Of a stretch of DNA of 64,000 nt, positions 46,078 to 55,742 are shown one piece after another. A model generated the notes under the pieces. The model was not told where the DNA came from and ran no database searches. It saw nothing but the letters and a program-made list of their open reading frames with translations. The position numbers and the translations under genes were made by a program. How positions within the stretch are numbered: the first letter of the stretch is position 1; each line of letters opens with the position of its first letter. The DNA is from Polynucleobacter bastaniensis (GTDB lineage: Bacteria; Pseudomonadota; Gammaproteobacteria; Burkholderiales; Burkholderiaceae), in NCBI RefSeq assembly GCF_018882205.1, contig NZ_JACVOU010000001.1, forward strand, positions 496,001-560,000, read 5' to 3'.

Positions 46078-47808
46078 TTATTGTGGAAGTTGTGGAGTGC
46101 TTGCGGCATAGCGCTGAGATAGGCCCTCTAGAGCGGAGTGCTCTACTCGAGAATCTAGCTCTAAGCGATAAGGGTGGTGTGGCCACTTATGAAAGCAAGA
46201 TTGCCAATACTCAAAGGTTTTGAGATCGTTTGGGGTACCCCAAGAGATGAAGCTATCTACCTCAAATAAATGACAACGTAGCCCTAGTCCAATAGCGTCA
46301 TTAATGCAGGAGTCTAGGTAAAACTCACCATTGATTCGGCCATTGCGAGCAATGAGGGTATCGATTGCGCGTCTTGCATCATTGGGCTTTTTAAAGGTAA
46401 AAGTGCCGATGACGATGGGATCGCTTGCGGGTGATGCCAATGGTGTTTTTACAGAAATGGTATTGATGCGTCCATCAGTATTGGCATCAATCCAGCCAAA
46501 CATCTGTGGCTTGCGCACGGCATTGGTGTGGCCGCGTGCACCCCAGACAATCACATCAACTTCTGGATTATTAATGAGTGCTTGATATGCGGTTTGATTA
46601 AAGAGCACTCCGTTATCGCATGCACCAAAGGTAATGGGCGATAAGTCGTCAGGCTCATCGCAAGTAACGAATTCCTCAAGAGCATCCAAGCCAATCAGGG
46701 CGGTACATGCCTGACCGTCAGTGACTTGTGGAACTAGTGCCATAACTGAATTGGGGAAGTACTCTTGAATTTCTTTTTGAATGTCTGCTAAGCCTGGCAT
46801 GTCAGAGCGAAGAATCAGGGACTGATATTTGGATTTGGGCAAATCCTCCATAGCCTGAATTGCCATTGCCTTGCCTGAAACAGGAATGAGAGGCTTGGTG
46901 AGTATGTAGCCTTCATCAGCAAAACGTTTGCCCATACCCGCCATTGGGATCACTAGAGATCCAGCAGGAGTAGATGCCATATCTGGATTGATTAAGCGCT
47001 TAAAGGTATCAGACCAAGAGTTGTACTCATTGAGGTCATTAGGTGTGCCCCATTGCATGAAATGCTGTAGTGGGTAAACCGCCACTTTGTCACCTTGAGC
47101 AAACATGGGCTTGTAAGCTAGGCTGACATAGTATTCACCACAAACATTAATATTTTGATCCATGGTTTGCTTAAACGCATCACTCATGATCTTTGCACTT
47201 GCAAAGTAATAAGTTCCGCTAGAGGCAAACTCCTCCATCCGATTATCGGTGTATGGCTGCTTCTCTTGAATATCCAATGCCCAGGCGCTACGACTACTAG
47301 CAACGCCAATATCGTCACTACCTACTTGCCCTGAATTTTCACCGGCAGCTTCTTTAATATAGGCGTAGTTGGTGGTGCCTAATGTATGAGGATGAAACCC
47401 CTTATATGCAGGTATAGCACCCGCACAGCCAGTTTCCGCAACAAAAGACTTAAAGTGATTCCAGTTCCAATAACAGGTGAAATCGCAGTAATTAACAACG
47501 ACAGGGCGGGCAGGATCTAATAAGTGCTCAACTTGGCAAACTGCATGAATTGGACCTAGTTTGTGAGCCGGAATACCAACAATACGCCCAGTGGGGCAAA
47601 GCTCATGAAGAATCTCTGCCATCCGATAATCAGGATTAGCCAAGTGATCTTCAATGCAAATAAAGATGAAATCCGTTTCTCCAGGAAACATGTCAATTAC
47701 ATGCCCAATAATGGGTTTGCCATCAACCTCAATTAAGGGCTTAGGAACAGCATATCCAGCGCGACGAAAGCGCTCGCCAAAGCCTGACATGGGAATAACG
47801 ATTTGCAC
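46078..47808 (-). CDS. Protein with two tandem nucleotidyltransferase domains
   Basis: A 576-residue protein with two homologous halves. Half one opens IVIPMSGFGERFRRAGYAVP-KPLIEVDGKPII, half two (from residue ~287) SLVIPMAGMGKRF..GYILTKPLIPVSGK. Both halves end with a W-G-T-P-N-D-L motif (QWGTPNDLNEY and SWGTPNDLKTF). The G-x-G-x-R-F and KP signatures are those of sugar-phosphate nucleotidyltransferases. The first half has YCDFTCYWNW where a metal Asp is expected. One half may be regulatory. As the first gene of the operon, it should activate the kinase product to an NDP-derivative. Confidence 0.8.
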   Translation of the reverse strand: MQIVIPMSGFGERFRRAGYAVPKPLIEVDGKPIIGHVIDMFPGETDFIFICIEDHLANPDYRMAEILHELCPTGRIVGIPAHKLGPIHAVCQVEHLLDPARPVVVNYCDFTCYWNWNHFKSFVAETGCAGAIPAYKGFHPHTLGTTNYAYIKEAAGENSGQVGSDDIGVASSRSAWALDIQEKQPYTDNRMEEFASSGTYYFASAKIMSDAFKQTMDQNINVCGEYYVSLAYKPMFAQGDKVAVYPLQHFMQWGTPNDLNEYNSWSDTFKRLINPDMASTPAGSLVIPMAGMGKRFADEGYILTKPLIPVSGKAMAIQAMEDLPKSKYQSLILRSDMPGLADIQKEIQEYFPNSVMALVPQVTDGQACTALIGLDALEEFVTCDEPDDLSPITFGACDNGVLFNQTAYQALINNPEVDVIVWGARGHTNAVRKPQMFGWIDANTDGRINTISVKTPLASPASDPIVIGTFTFKKPNDARRAIDTLIARNGRINGEFYLDSCINDAIGLGLRCHLFEVDSFISWGTPNDLKTFEYWQSCFHKWPHHPYRLELDSRVEHSALEGLSQRYAASTPQLPQ

Positions 47809-47917
47809 AAATATCCTATGAATCTAAGTAGTACTGATCCGGTGATTGACTTCGATCAATTCTTTTAATTATAAATTGCTTAAGCTAAAAATATGACGTT
47901 TTTGCCATCAGAATAGA

Positions 47918-49827
47918 CTATTGAGAAAGAATTAAAGCATCAACTAACATAGGTGTAATGTAGCGTGAGCCATTGATACTTAGATGGTTATCGTCTCTAA
48001 AGAAAAGTTTTCCGTCTTTTGCCATTGTGCAAATATCACCATCGCAAAAGAGTGGCATCAGCCTAATCAGTTTTATTGGCGCCACCTTCTCTGCCTCATG
48101 AAAATCTGAAAAGTATTGCGAATATTGTTTTGCAAATAGGTTTGCCTCGGCGCATTGCTGTTCGCGCAGAAAAGGCCAATCGTATTTGCATTTGGTGGGC
48201 AAGAAACTAAAGTTGGGTGTGCCATCTACTAGAAATACTTTCTTGCTGTGACTTGATAGCTTTTGGGCCGTGGGAATAATTTCTTGTAGGTAGCTACTGC
48301 CAGGTTCAATTAAGCCTTTTCGCAAATGCCAGTAAGCCACTAATACGACCGTATCGATTTTTGAGTCGCTATCGATGACATCAAAAAATGATTGGATAGG
48401 GCGCTACTGACAAAAGGTAATGTTTGATTAGTATCAAACAGCATAAATGCCACTTCTGGCATTGCATCGGTTATGCCTAGCAAAATATGTTCAGCATGGC
48501 TATCACCTACAACGGCAATGATTCTTTTGAAGGATGAGAATTTTTCTCCACATGCACTAGGTGTGGCATCTTTGTATTCACAATAGTTTGGTTTTGCATG
48601 CAGGTAAGTCCTAAATTCATCATGACCAATATCACCATCATTCAAAATCGTTAGCTGTGCTGCAGCTCTATTAGGAAGTCCACTATTAATATAAACGTAG
48701 CCGCTCACGCAAAAGAATACGATCCCGGTAATAAAAAGACGGGCTGGTGTAAAGAAGGTTTTTTGATTGAAGCGGATCGGCTTTTCAATAAAGCGATAGG
48801 TTGACCATGCCAAGAGGATCGCTAGTAGCACCATGCAGATACGAGCTAAGCTGGATGGCTGATGACCACCGTCTAAGATTCTGGCAAACGTTAGCAAAGG
48901 CCAGTGCCAGAGATAGAGCGGATAGCTAATGAGGCCAAACCATACTAGAACTCGGTTACTTAAAACATGCTTATTAAACCAAGACAATGGCCCTGCTGAA
49001 ATCCATAAGGCGGCGCTGAGCGTTGGTAACAAAGCCCACCATCCCGGAAATGCACTGCGATCATTAATAAATATATTGGCGATGATCAGTAAGGCAAGCC
49101 CAAGCCAAGAATTGAGATTAGATGAACCCCTCAATAGAACCGGTTTATTTTGGATGGTGATCCTATAAGCTAATGCCGCGCCAATTAACAACTCCCAAAC
49201 ACGGGTGAAGGGTAAGTAAAAAGTGGCAGAGGGGTAGCTGTAAATGAGGGCGACATTCAGAAGGAAAGAGCAAAGGAGTGGCGCCCAAAGTAGCATGCCC
49301 AGCTTAAGACGCAAACGCCAAAAAATCAGCAATAGCAAGGGCCAAAAAATATAAAACTGTTCCTCGACACCGAGAGACCAAAGATGCAACAAAATTTTGT
49401 TGTGAGATGCACTGTCAAAGTAGCCACTCTCCCCAAGCAAAACGAGGTTAGATGTGAAAGCCAGGCCAGCAGCAATATGTTTATTTAGGTCTGTGAATTC
49501 ATCAGCGAGCAGGGTAAACCAAGCCAAAACAAAGCAAAACAGTAAAACGGTGAGCAAGGCTGGGAAGATTCGCCTAATACGACGACGATAAAAATCCAGC
49601 ACGCTAAGCTGATTTTTTTGCAGATCGCTAAAAACAATGGATGAGATCAAATACCCAGAAATGACAAAAAAGATGTCGACCCCAATAAATCCGGCCTGAA
49701 TGCCAAATGCATGAAACCCCACCACCGATAAAACGGCAATAGCACGCAGACCATCAATATCAGTGCGGTAAGATGGATGAGTCATGGGTGCTTGGTTTAG
49801 TGTGGTCAACGGGGCCAGCAGGGCCAA
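47918..49827 (-). pseudogene. Frameshifted O-acyltransferase with SGNH domain (OafA/YrhL-like)
   Basis: Residues 1-~370 of the first frame (48340-49827) form an acyltransferase-3 membrane domain: RTDIDGLRAIAVLSVVGFHA, GFIGVDIFFVISGYLI, HLWSLGVEEQFYIFWPL. A periplasmic SGNH esterase follows, starting IAVVGDSHAEHIL. At a T6 run (complement of 48383-48388) the frame is lost; adding one T reads HFFDVIDSDSKIDTVVLVAYWH and continues into the second frame (47918-48340). That frame holds the catalytic DDNHLSINGS. The catalytic Ser and Asp/His are thus split. In the intact form it would O-acetylate surface sugars. Confidence 0.85.
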
Positions 49828-49971
49828 GGGTGTGAGTGGCGAAAAATTGGGATCAAGAACATCAACGAATGCGGAAAAAAGGTGTGAACCAAAGCATAAC
49901 GGACTCTGAAAAGAGTTTCGGTGTTAAAGAATAGATATAGAGATTAGAATAAATGCAGTCCAAATCATAAA

Positions 49972-51366
49972 ATGCCAGAAATCTCCCCCTCAAACCCTCC
50001 CATTCATATCCCAAAACCCTTAATTTGGGTTCAGTGCATCGCTTTTATGGTGCTTTATTGCTTCTGGATCCTCCCAGAAATCGTGGGATTTCGAAATACC
50101 GCCTTAGTCGTTGGCGCCTTGGCCGGCCTCTACCCCATTTATAAGTATCGAGCCTACTTTCTCCAAAGAAGGGCTATCCCAATCTGGTTAATAGTTGGAT
50201 TGTTTGCTTGGGCGACCTTTCACCTGTTCTTCCTATCTCAGGACTACGCCCTACAGCTATTAGAATTCAATCGCATCTGGAAATACGCTGCTTTAGGGGG
50301 TATTTTTGCCTTGGGACTTGGGCTTTCGCTGGTAAATGCCACCCTCAAAGACCCTAAGCCACCATTTTGGCCGGCCATTTACTTGGGGTTATGCCTACCC
50401 GTACTCACCTATCTGCTTAAATACACCTTAACAACCTACGGACCCTCCTTGGGCATCCAAACCCCGCCTTATTTACAAATCTACTTTGGATCAACTACTT
50501 ACTACGTCCCCAAAACTGATTATGTCGCCTTCTGCCTACCTGCCCTAGCGATTTCCCTAGGGCAGATTAGCTCCCTTTTAACGGGTCATAAGCTTCTCAA
50601 GTTAAGGCAATATGTATCGTTAACAGTCTATTTAGGCATCATTGCGGCAACCCTATTTCTCTTTTATATCCAAGATATCAAAAATGGCATGGCCTACGCA
50701 ACCCTTTGCATGGCACTATTTGCTACCTTTCTTTTTGTTGGGTACCCAGGATATTGGTGGCGTAAGACTCTAGTGGTTATTGCTGGAACGGCGATCTTGG
50801 TAACTGCTCTTTACCCGCATATTCAGAAAAATCAGACTTGGAGAACATTAATAGCCGACACTAAGGTTGCCTTCCAGCTTGATAAGTATCAACAATGGAA
50901 GTTCGCAGGCGCTCAAGGTTATCCGAATAATGAGTTTGGAACCATAGTCTCAGCCACTACTTACGAGCGGGCCGCCTGGTTTAAAGTAGGGGTACAACTG
51001 GCACTGCAAACCCCCTTAGGGTATGGATTGGTGGAGGATTCTTTCAAAAAAATGGCCAAAGCCAAGTGGCCTGAAGCGAGCCCCAACCTCTCGCATAGCC
51101 ACAGTGGCTGGCTCGATGTCATCTTGGCGGTGGGCTTCCCAGGCTTCTTTTGTATCTTAGGGGCCATGGCGGGTGTCATTTGGCTGAGCAGGACAGTTCT
51201 TGATCCATGGAGGGTACTGATATTTTGGTCTTTGACGGCAAATCTCCTGCTCTGGGTGACAACCGAGGTCTCCGCCACAGTCAGCTTTGCTACTCTGGTC
51301 TTTTGGATCTGTTGGGCTGGCGGATTAACGCTCATAAACAGAGATCCTAAAATGCCACCTTCGTAA
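49972..51366 (+). CDS. O-antigen ligase-like membrane protein
   Basis: A 464-residue protein with about twelve membrane segments. It has the long periplasmic loop typical of WaaL/Wzy proteins after residue ~290 (FQLDKYQQWKFAGAQ.., ATTYERAAWFKVGVQLALQ, GLVEDSFKK), and HSHSGWLDVILAVGFPG matches the conserved His-containing motif of O-antigen ligases. It either joins O-chain to lipid A-core or polymerises it. It is divergent from the acyltransferase remnant and followed by the Wzz gene. Confidence 0.82.
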   Translation: MPEISPSNPPIHIPKPLIWVQCIAFMVLYCFWILPEIVGFRNTALVVGALAGLYPIYKYRAYFLQRRAIPIWLIVGLFAWATFHLFFLSQDYALQLLEFNRIWKYAALGGIFALGLGLSLVNATLKDPKPPFWPAIYLGLCLPVLTYLLKYTLTTYGPSLGIQTPPYLQIYFGSTTYYVPKTDYVAFCLPALAISLGQISSLLTGHKLLKLRQYVSLTVYLGIIAATLFLFYIQDIKNGMAYATLCMALFATFLFVGYPGYWWRKTLVVIAGTAILVTALYPHIQKNQTWRTLIADTKVAFQLDKYQQWKFAGAQGYPNNEFGTIVSATTYERAAWFKVGVQLALQTPLGYGLVEDSFKKMAKAKWPEASPNLSHSHSGWLDVILAVGFPGFFCILGAMAGVIWLSRTVLDPWRVLIFWSLTANLLLWVTTEVSATVSFATLVFWICWAGGLTLINRDPKMPPS

Positions 51367-51546
51367 AACTTCAGTAAGTATTTTTAGAGGCAAAATCTAT
51401 TGGGGATATTGATTACTGGTGGTGCCCGTGTAGATTAGCCATCATTGTTAGAGTGTTCGGATCCACTAAGAATAAATAACAAGTAATAATGGAGAACTAT
51501 CTTAAAAAGTTACAATAACAAAGTAAATTTATTACGATTGAAAATT

Positions 51547-52806
51547 ATGATGCAAGTTCAAGCTCCCATAAAGCAAGATGCTCAGAAAGTTGAAAATGAA
51601 ATATCTCTCCTAGATATCGTCAATTTCGCGCAAGAATTTTGGAAAAAACTAGTCATTGCTAGTATTGTTGGTGGGATTTTAGGTTTATCAGGCTGGTTTG
51701 TCATGGCAACTTATTCCGCAGAGCTTATCCTGTTGAATAACAGCGACACCAACACCAACACCAACACCAACACCAACACCAACACCAACACCAACACCAA
51801 CACCAACACCAACACCAACACCTACGGACTCGATTTATTGTCTTGGAAGATAATTCAAAGGAGCTTACCTAACTTAGCTACTCAAATAGTTGAAGAAGAC
51901 AAGGTACCCGAGGGTCAAGTAGGGCTTTATAAAATATTAGCTAATTACGAATGGTGGCAGAATAATATAAAAATCAGATATGCGCTTTCGAAGGCAGACA
52001 CTAAAGAATTAGTAGGGATCGGTAAAGAATTTGATAGCGCTAGTTCAATGATCCTGAGTTTAGCAGTCAGCGCTAATAGCGCGAGTAAAGAGGGGGCAAT
52101 TAATACAGTTAAGGGGGCTGCCAACTTCTTATGCTCTGGTGGAGCTTATCTACAGATACGCGCTTTGCTTAATAGTTATGAAAGAGAGCTTATAAGTGCT
52201 GCGGGGGAGATTCAAAAAAAGATCACCACAGCGAAAATTGAAATGGGGTACCAGCAACAGCGACTGAAGTATTTGGAAGATTTATATAAGCGCTACCCTT
52301 GCAACTCTAGCGTTGGTCAACAGGTAGTTGACCCTAAAGAATCTGGTGCAAAGTATCTCTCTATCACCACACAAATTATTGCTGCGAATAACGACATAAA
52401 TCAGTCTAAGGAAGTCTTAAATAGGCTAGATGATCGTTTGACCCAGTTTACTTTAACCAAATCCTTTCTCGACGAGGCGATGCCTCTAGCACTAAGCACT
52501 TTTGACGGCCTAGTTTTAGGTAAAGAACTGCTTAGAATTGAGGCAAGGCTGCGTAACAAAATTAACAATAATGATCCTAAGCAACAAGAAATCTTAGATC
52601 AAATTCACTCGCAATTATTAATTATTCAGGCCCGCTTTACCAAGGGCTTAGAAACCAATACGTCCCCTATTTTAGGCGCTAAGAGGGGTATGATCAAAAG
52701 TACCTTAAGCGGAATGGCGGGCGGATTTTTTTTAATGGTCTTACTACTCTTGGGTCAGCGCCTGTGGACTAGTGCTTCCAGCGTTAATAGCGGCGCCGCT
52801 AAGTGA
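51547..52806 (+). CDS. Wzz-like chain-length determinant with a long Asn-Thr repeat
   Basis: A 419-residue polysaccharide co-polymerase. A first membrane segment (residues ~33-55) follows ISLLDIVNFAQEFW, a coiled-coil-rich periplasmic domain follows, and a second membrane helix (GMAGGFFLMVLLLLGQRLW) ends the protein. Directly after the first helix, T68-T92 is a pure Thr-Asn repeat encoded by ACC plus twelve AACACC units. The start among TTG 51538, ATG 51547 and ATG 51550 is uncertain. The repeat would lengthen a membrane-proximal arm and could affect chain-length control. Confidence 0.8.
   Translation: MMQVQAPIKQDAQKVENEISLLDIVNFAQEFWKKLVIASIVGGILGLSGWFVMATYSAELILLNNSDTNTNTNTNTNTNTNTNTNTNTNTNTYGLDLLSWKIIQRSLPNLATQIVEEDKVPEGQVGLYKILANYEWWQNNIKIRYALSKADTKELVGIGKEFDSASSMILSLAVSANSASKEGAINTVKGAANFLCSGGAYLQIRALLNSYERELISAAGEIQKKITTAKIEMGYQQQRLKYLEDLYKRYPCNSSVGQQVVDPKESGAKYLSITTQIIAANNDINQSKEVLNRLDDRLTQFTLTKSFLDEAMPLALSTFDGLVLGKELLRIEARLRNKINNNDPKQQEILDQIHSQLLIIQARFTKGLETNTSPILGAKRGMIKSTLSGMAGGFFLMVLLLLGQRLWTSASSVNSGAAK
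51748..51822 (+). repeat. Hexanucleotide repeat (ACCAAC)n in the wzz-like gene
   Basis: 75 bp of perfect tandem ACCAAC, 12.5 units, encodes alternating Thr and Asn. Only one unit-like GACACC precedes it and CCTACGG ends it. Because the unit is 6 bp, copy-number change would alter length in steps of two residues and keep the frame. Confidence 0.97.
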
Positions 52807-52936
52807 AGACCCGAGTTCAAGTAATTCATCAGATCGGTATAAAGTAAATGTACGATACTGGGCATTAACGGACTCAAAAATTATATTGAAAATTTAATCA
52901 AAGAATGTTTTTACAGGCGATTTTGGATATATTCCA

Positions 52937-54721
52937 ATGATGACTTCTGAAATAAAACCCCTAGTCAGATCGCTTGAAAGGTTATGGCACCATATTAGCA
53001 ATCGCCGGCGAAAACAACTTTATTGTTTATTTGTTTTGATTATTTTCTCTTCATTTGTTGAAATTGTCAGTATTGGTAGTGCTTTGCCTTTTCTGGGTGC
53101 CTTGACTATGCCAGAAAAAGTCTTTCATGCAGCCGCTGCTAAACCTTTTATCAAAGCTATTGGGCTTAGCTCACCCCAACAATTACTATTGCCTTTGACT
53201 ATCTTTTTTTGCCTAGCTGCTCTTTTGGCTGGAGCGATACGTTTGTTGTTGTTGTGGGCTAGTACGCGTCTCTCATTTGCTGCAGGCTCCGATCTCAGTA
53301 TCGGTATTTATCGACGCACTTTATATCAAACTTATTCTGTTCATGTTTCTAGAAACAGTAGCGAAGTGATTGCTGGCATTTCAATTAAGGCCAATGGTGT
53401 TATTTATACTACTATCATGCCAATTTTAACTCTCTTAAGCTCCAGTGTGATGTTAGTTAGTATTTTGAGCGCCTTGCTTTATTTGGATCCAGATATCGCT
53501 ATTTTGACTTTTATCGGATTTGGATTTATATATGCTTTTATTGCATGGTTTACGCGCAAGCAAAAGACGAAAAATGGTCAGAACATTGCCCGTGAATCTA
53601 CCCAAGTAATTAAATCCTTGCAGGAAGGCTTGGGTGGAATTCGGGATGTCTTGATCGATGGTAGTCAAGAGGTATATTGCCGAGCTTATCGTAAGGCAGA
53701 TTTGCAATTACGCCAAGCCCAAGGTAGTAACCAATTTTTAGCCCAAAGTCCACGCTATGGCATGGAGGCGTTGGGTATGGTGTTAATAGCATCCTTGGCA
53801 TACGCTTTAATCCAAGAATCAGATGGAGTGGCAAAGGTCATTCCCGTATTAGGTGTATTTGCTTTAGGTGCGCAGCGCTTACTTCCAGTAATGCAGCAGG
53901 CATACGCTTCGTGGTCCACCATCCAAGGTAGTCAAGCATCACTTCAAGATGCGCTAGATTTATTAGATCAACCGCTGCCTACTCATATCGATGAGATTTC
54001 TTCTAAATCCCTCAAGTTTCAAAATCAAATTTATCTAAATCAATTAAGCTTTCGTTATAGCGAAACTACCCCGTGGGTATTCCAAGAGCTCGATTTAAAA
54101 ATTACTAAAGGCAGTAGGGTTGGTTTCATTGGTATCACTGGAAGCGGTAAGAGCACTTTGTTAGATGTCATCATGGGTTTACTGCCTCCAACTAATGGCC
54201 AATTAGAGGTAGATAAAGAGTGCATTACTTTAAAAAATCAACGTTCTTGGCACTCACACATTGCACATGTCCCACAAGCTATTTTCTTGTCTGATGGAAC
54301 CATTGAGGAAAATATAGCATTTGGCGTTCCCAAAGAACTCATTGATAGTCAGCGAGTTGTTAAGTCAGCTGGGCAGGCTCAAATTGCTCAGAGTATTGAG
54401 AGTTGGCCAAACAGGTATCAAACATTGGTAGGTGAGCGTGGAATCCGTTTGTCTGGCGGTCAACGCCAGCGGATCGGTATTGCCCGCGCACTGTATAAGC
54501 AAGCAGATGTGATTATCTTAGACGAGGCAACCAGCGCCTTAGATAATGAAACCGAAGAAGCGGTCATGGATGCGATAGATAATCTTAGTGCGGATCTAAC
54601 AATTTTAATTGTTGCGCATCGCATCACTACATTAAGAAATTGCTCAAAAATTGTTAAGCTTAATCATGGCCGCATCGAAAGTATTTATAGTTATCCAGAT
54701 CTGTTAAGTATCTCCCATTAG
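52937..54721 (+). CDS. ABC transporter, probable lipid-linked oligosaccharide flippase (PglK/MsbA type)
   Basis: A 594-residue half-transporter. Residues ~20-320 are an ABC exporter membrane domain with about six helices. The ATPase domain has Walker A GITGSGKST (399-407), Q-loop VPQAIFLSDGTIEENIAFG, signature LSGGQ (505-509), Walker B VIILDEATSAL and the switch VAHRITTL. PglK-like flippases and MsbA share this layout. The location in a glycan cluster favours flipping of an undecaprenyl-linked oligosaccharide. Confidence 0.88.
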   Translation: MMTSEIKPLVRSLERLWHHISNRRRKQLYCLFVLIIFSSFVEIVSIGSALPFLGALTMPEKVFHAAAAKPFIKAIGLSSPQQLLLPLTIFFCLAALLAGAIRLLLLWASTRLSFAAGSDLSIGIYRRTLYQTYSVHVSRNSSEVIAGISIKANGVIYTTIMPILTLLSSSVMLVSILSALLYLDPDIAILTFIGFGFIYAFIAWFTRKQKTKNGQNIARESTQVIKSLQEGLGGIRDVLIDGSQEVYCRAYRKADLQLRQAQGSNQFLAQSPRYGMEALGMVLIASLAYALIQESDGVAKVIPVLGVFALGAQRLLPVMQQAYASWSTIQGSQASLQDALDLLDQPLPTHIDEISSKSLKFQNQIYLNQLSFRYSETTPWVFQELDLKITKGSRVGFIGITGSGKSTLLDVIMGLLPPTNGQLEVDKECITLKNQRSWHSHIAHVPQAIFLSDGTIEENIAFGVPKELIDSQRVVKSAGQAQIAQSIESWPNRYQTLVGERGIRLSGGQRQRIGIARALYKQADVIILDEATSALDNETEEAVMDAIDNLSADLTILIVAHRITTLRNCSKIVKLNHGRIESIYSYPDLLSISH

Positions 54722-54738
54722 CGCATTTATAAAATACT

Positions 54739-55737
54739 ATGTTAAAAAATTCATCAATTCTCATTACTGGTGGTACAGGTTCATTTGGCAATACATTTGT
54801 ACCAATGACATTGGAAAAATATAATCCTAAGCGATTGGTTATATACTCCCGCGATGAAATGAAGCAGTGGGATATGGCGCAAAAATATTCTGGGGACCCT
54901 AGAGTAGTTTTTATGATTGGTGATGTTCGAGATAGGGATAGGTTAGCCCGTGGATTAGATGGAATTGATTATGTTGTTCATGCTGCAGCCACAAAGATTG
55001 TACCTACTGCCGAATATAATCCTTTCGAATGCGTCAAAACCAATATTAATGGCGCCATGAATTTAATTGATGTCTGTATTGATCGAGGAATAAAACAAGT
55101 GATCGCTTTATCTACTGACAAGGCGAGTAACCCTATTAATTTGTATGGCGCGACTAAGCTCGCTTCTGATAAATTATTTGTAGCAGCTAACGCCTATGCC
55201 GGTATTCACAATACTAGATTTTCGGTAGTGCGTTATGGTAATGTCATGGGTTCCAGAGGTTCAGTAATTCCTTTTTTCATGTCGGTCGCAGAATCTGGAA
55301 CATTGCCAATTACAGACCTTCGCATGACGCGGTTCATGATTACCTTAGAGCAAGGAGTGGAACTAGTTTGGCACGCTTTTGACGACATGCAAGGTGGGGA
55401 AATTTATGTCAAAAAAATCCCTTCAATGTCAATTGGAGATATTGCAAAAGCAGTTGCTCCAGATGCTGGTCATAAAATTATTGGAATTAGACCAGGAGAG
55501 AAAATTCACGAGCAGATGATTGGCTTAGAGGACGCTCCTAATACATACGAGTACGAGGAGCACTATAAAATACTGCCGATGATTCATGGCTGGTCCCTGG
55601 ACGCTTCCAGAATCAAAAACGGAACTAAGGTTACGGATGGTTTTACCTACACATCAGACAACAATGTAAATTGGATGCCAGTTGGAGATCTAAGAAATTG
55701 GATTAATTTAAATAAAAATAAAGTGGGTTCGATTTAG
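54739..55737 (+). CDS. pseB: UDP-GlcNAc 4,6-dehydratase (inverting)
   Basis: First step of pseudaminic acid synthesis: UDP-GlcNAc to UDP-2-acetamido-2,6-dideoxy-L-arabino-hexos-4-ulose. The 332-residue SDR has ILITGGTGSFGNTFVPMTLE, IYSRDEMKQWDMAQKY, GDVRDRDRL, AAATKIVPTAEYNPFECVKT, STDKASNPINLYGATKLASD and RYGNVMGSRGSVIPFF, which is the PseB signature. It starts 17 bp after the ABC transporter. Confidence 0.95.
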   Translation: MLKNSSILITGGTGSFGNTFVPMTLEKYNPKRLVIYSRDEMKQWDMAQKYSGDPRVVFMIGDVRDRDRLARGLDGIDYVVHAAATKIVPTAEYNPFECVKTNINGAMNLIDVCIDRGIKQVIALSTDKASNPINLYGATKLASDKLFVAANAYAGIHNTRFSVVRYGNVMGSRGSVIPFFMSVAESGTLPITDLRMTRFMITLEQGVELVWHAFDDMQGGEIYVKKIPSMSIGDIAKAVAPDAGHKIIGIRPGEKIHEQMIGLEDAPNTYEYEEHYKILPMIHGWSLDASRIKNGTKVTDGFTYTSDNNVNWMPVGDLRNWINLNKNKVGSI

Positions 55738-55742
55738 TATTT

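Noticed and set aside
51748..51822. Tandem repeat resembling a CRISPR or centromere-like array
   Set aside because: The units are 6 bp, contiguous, without spacers, and lie in frame inside a coding region.
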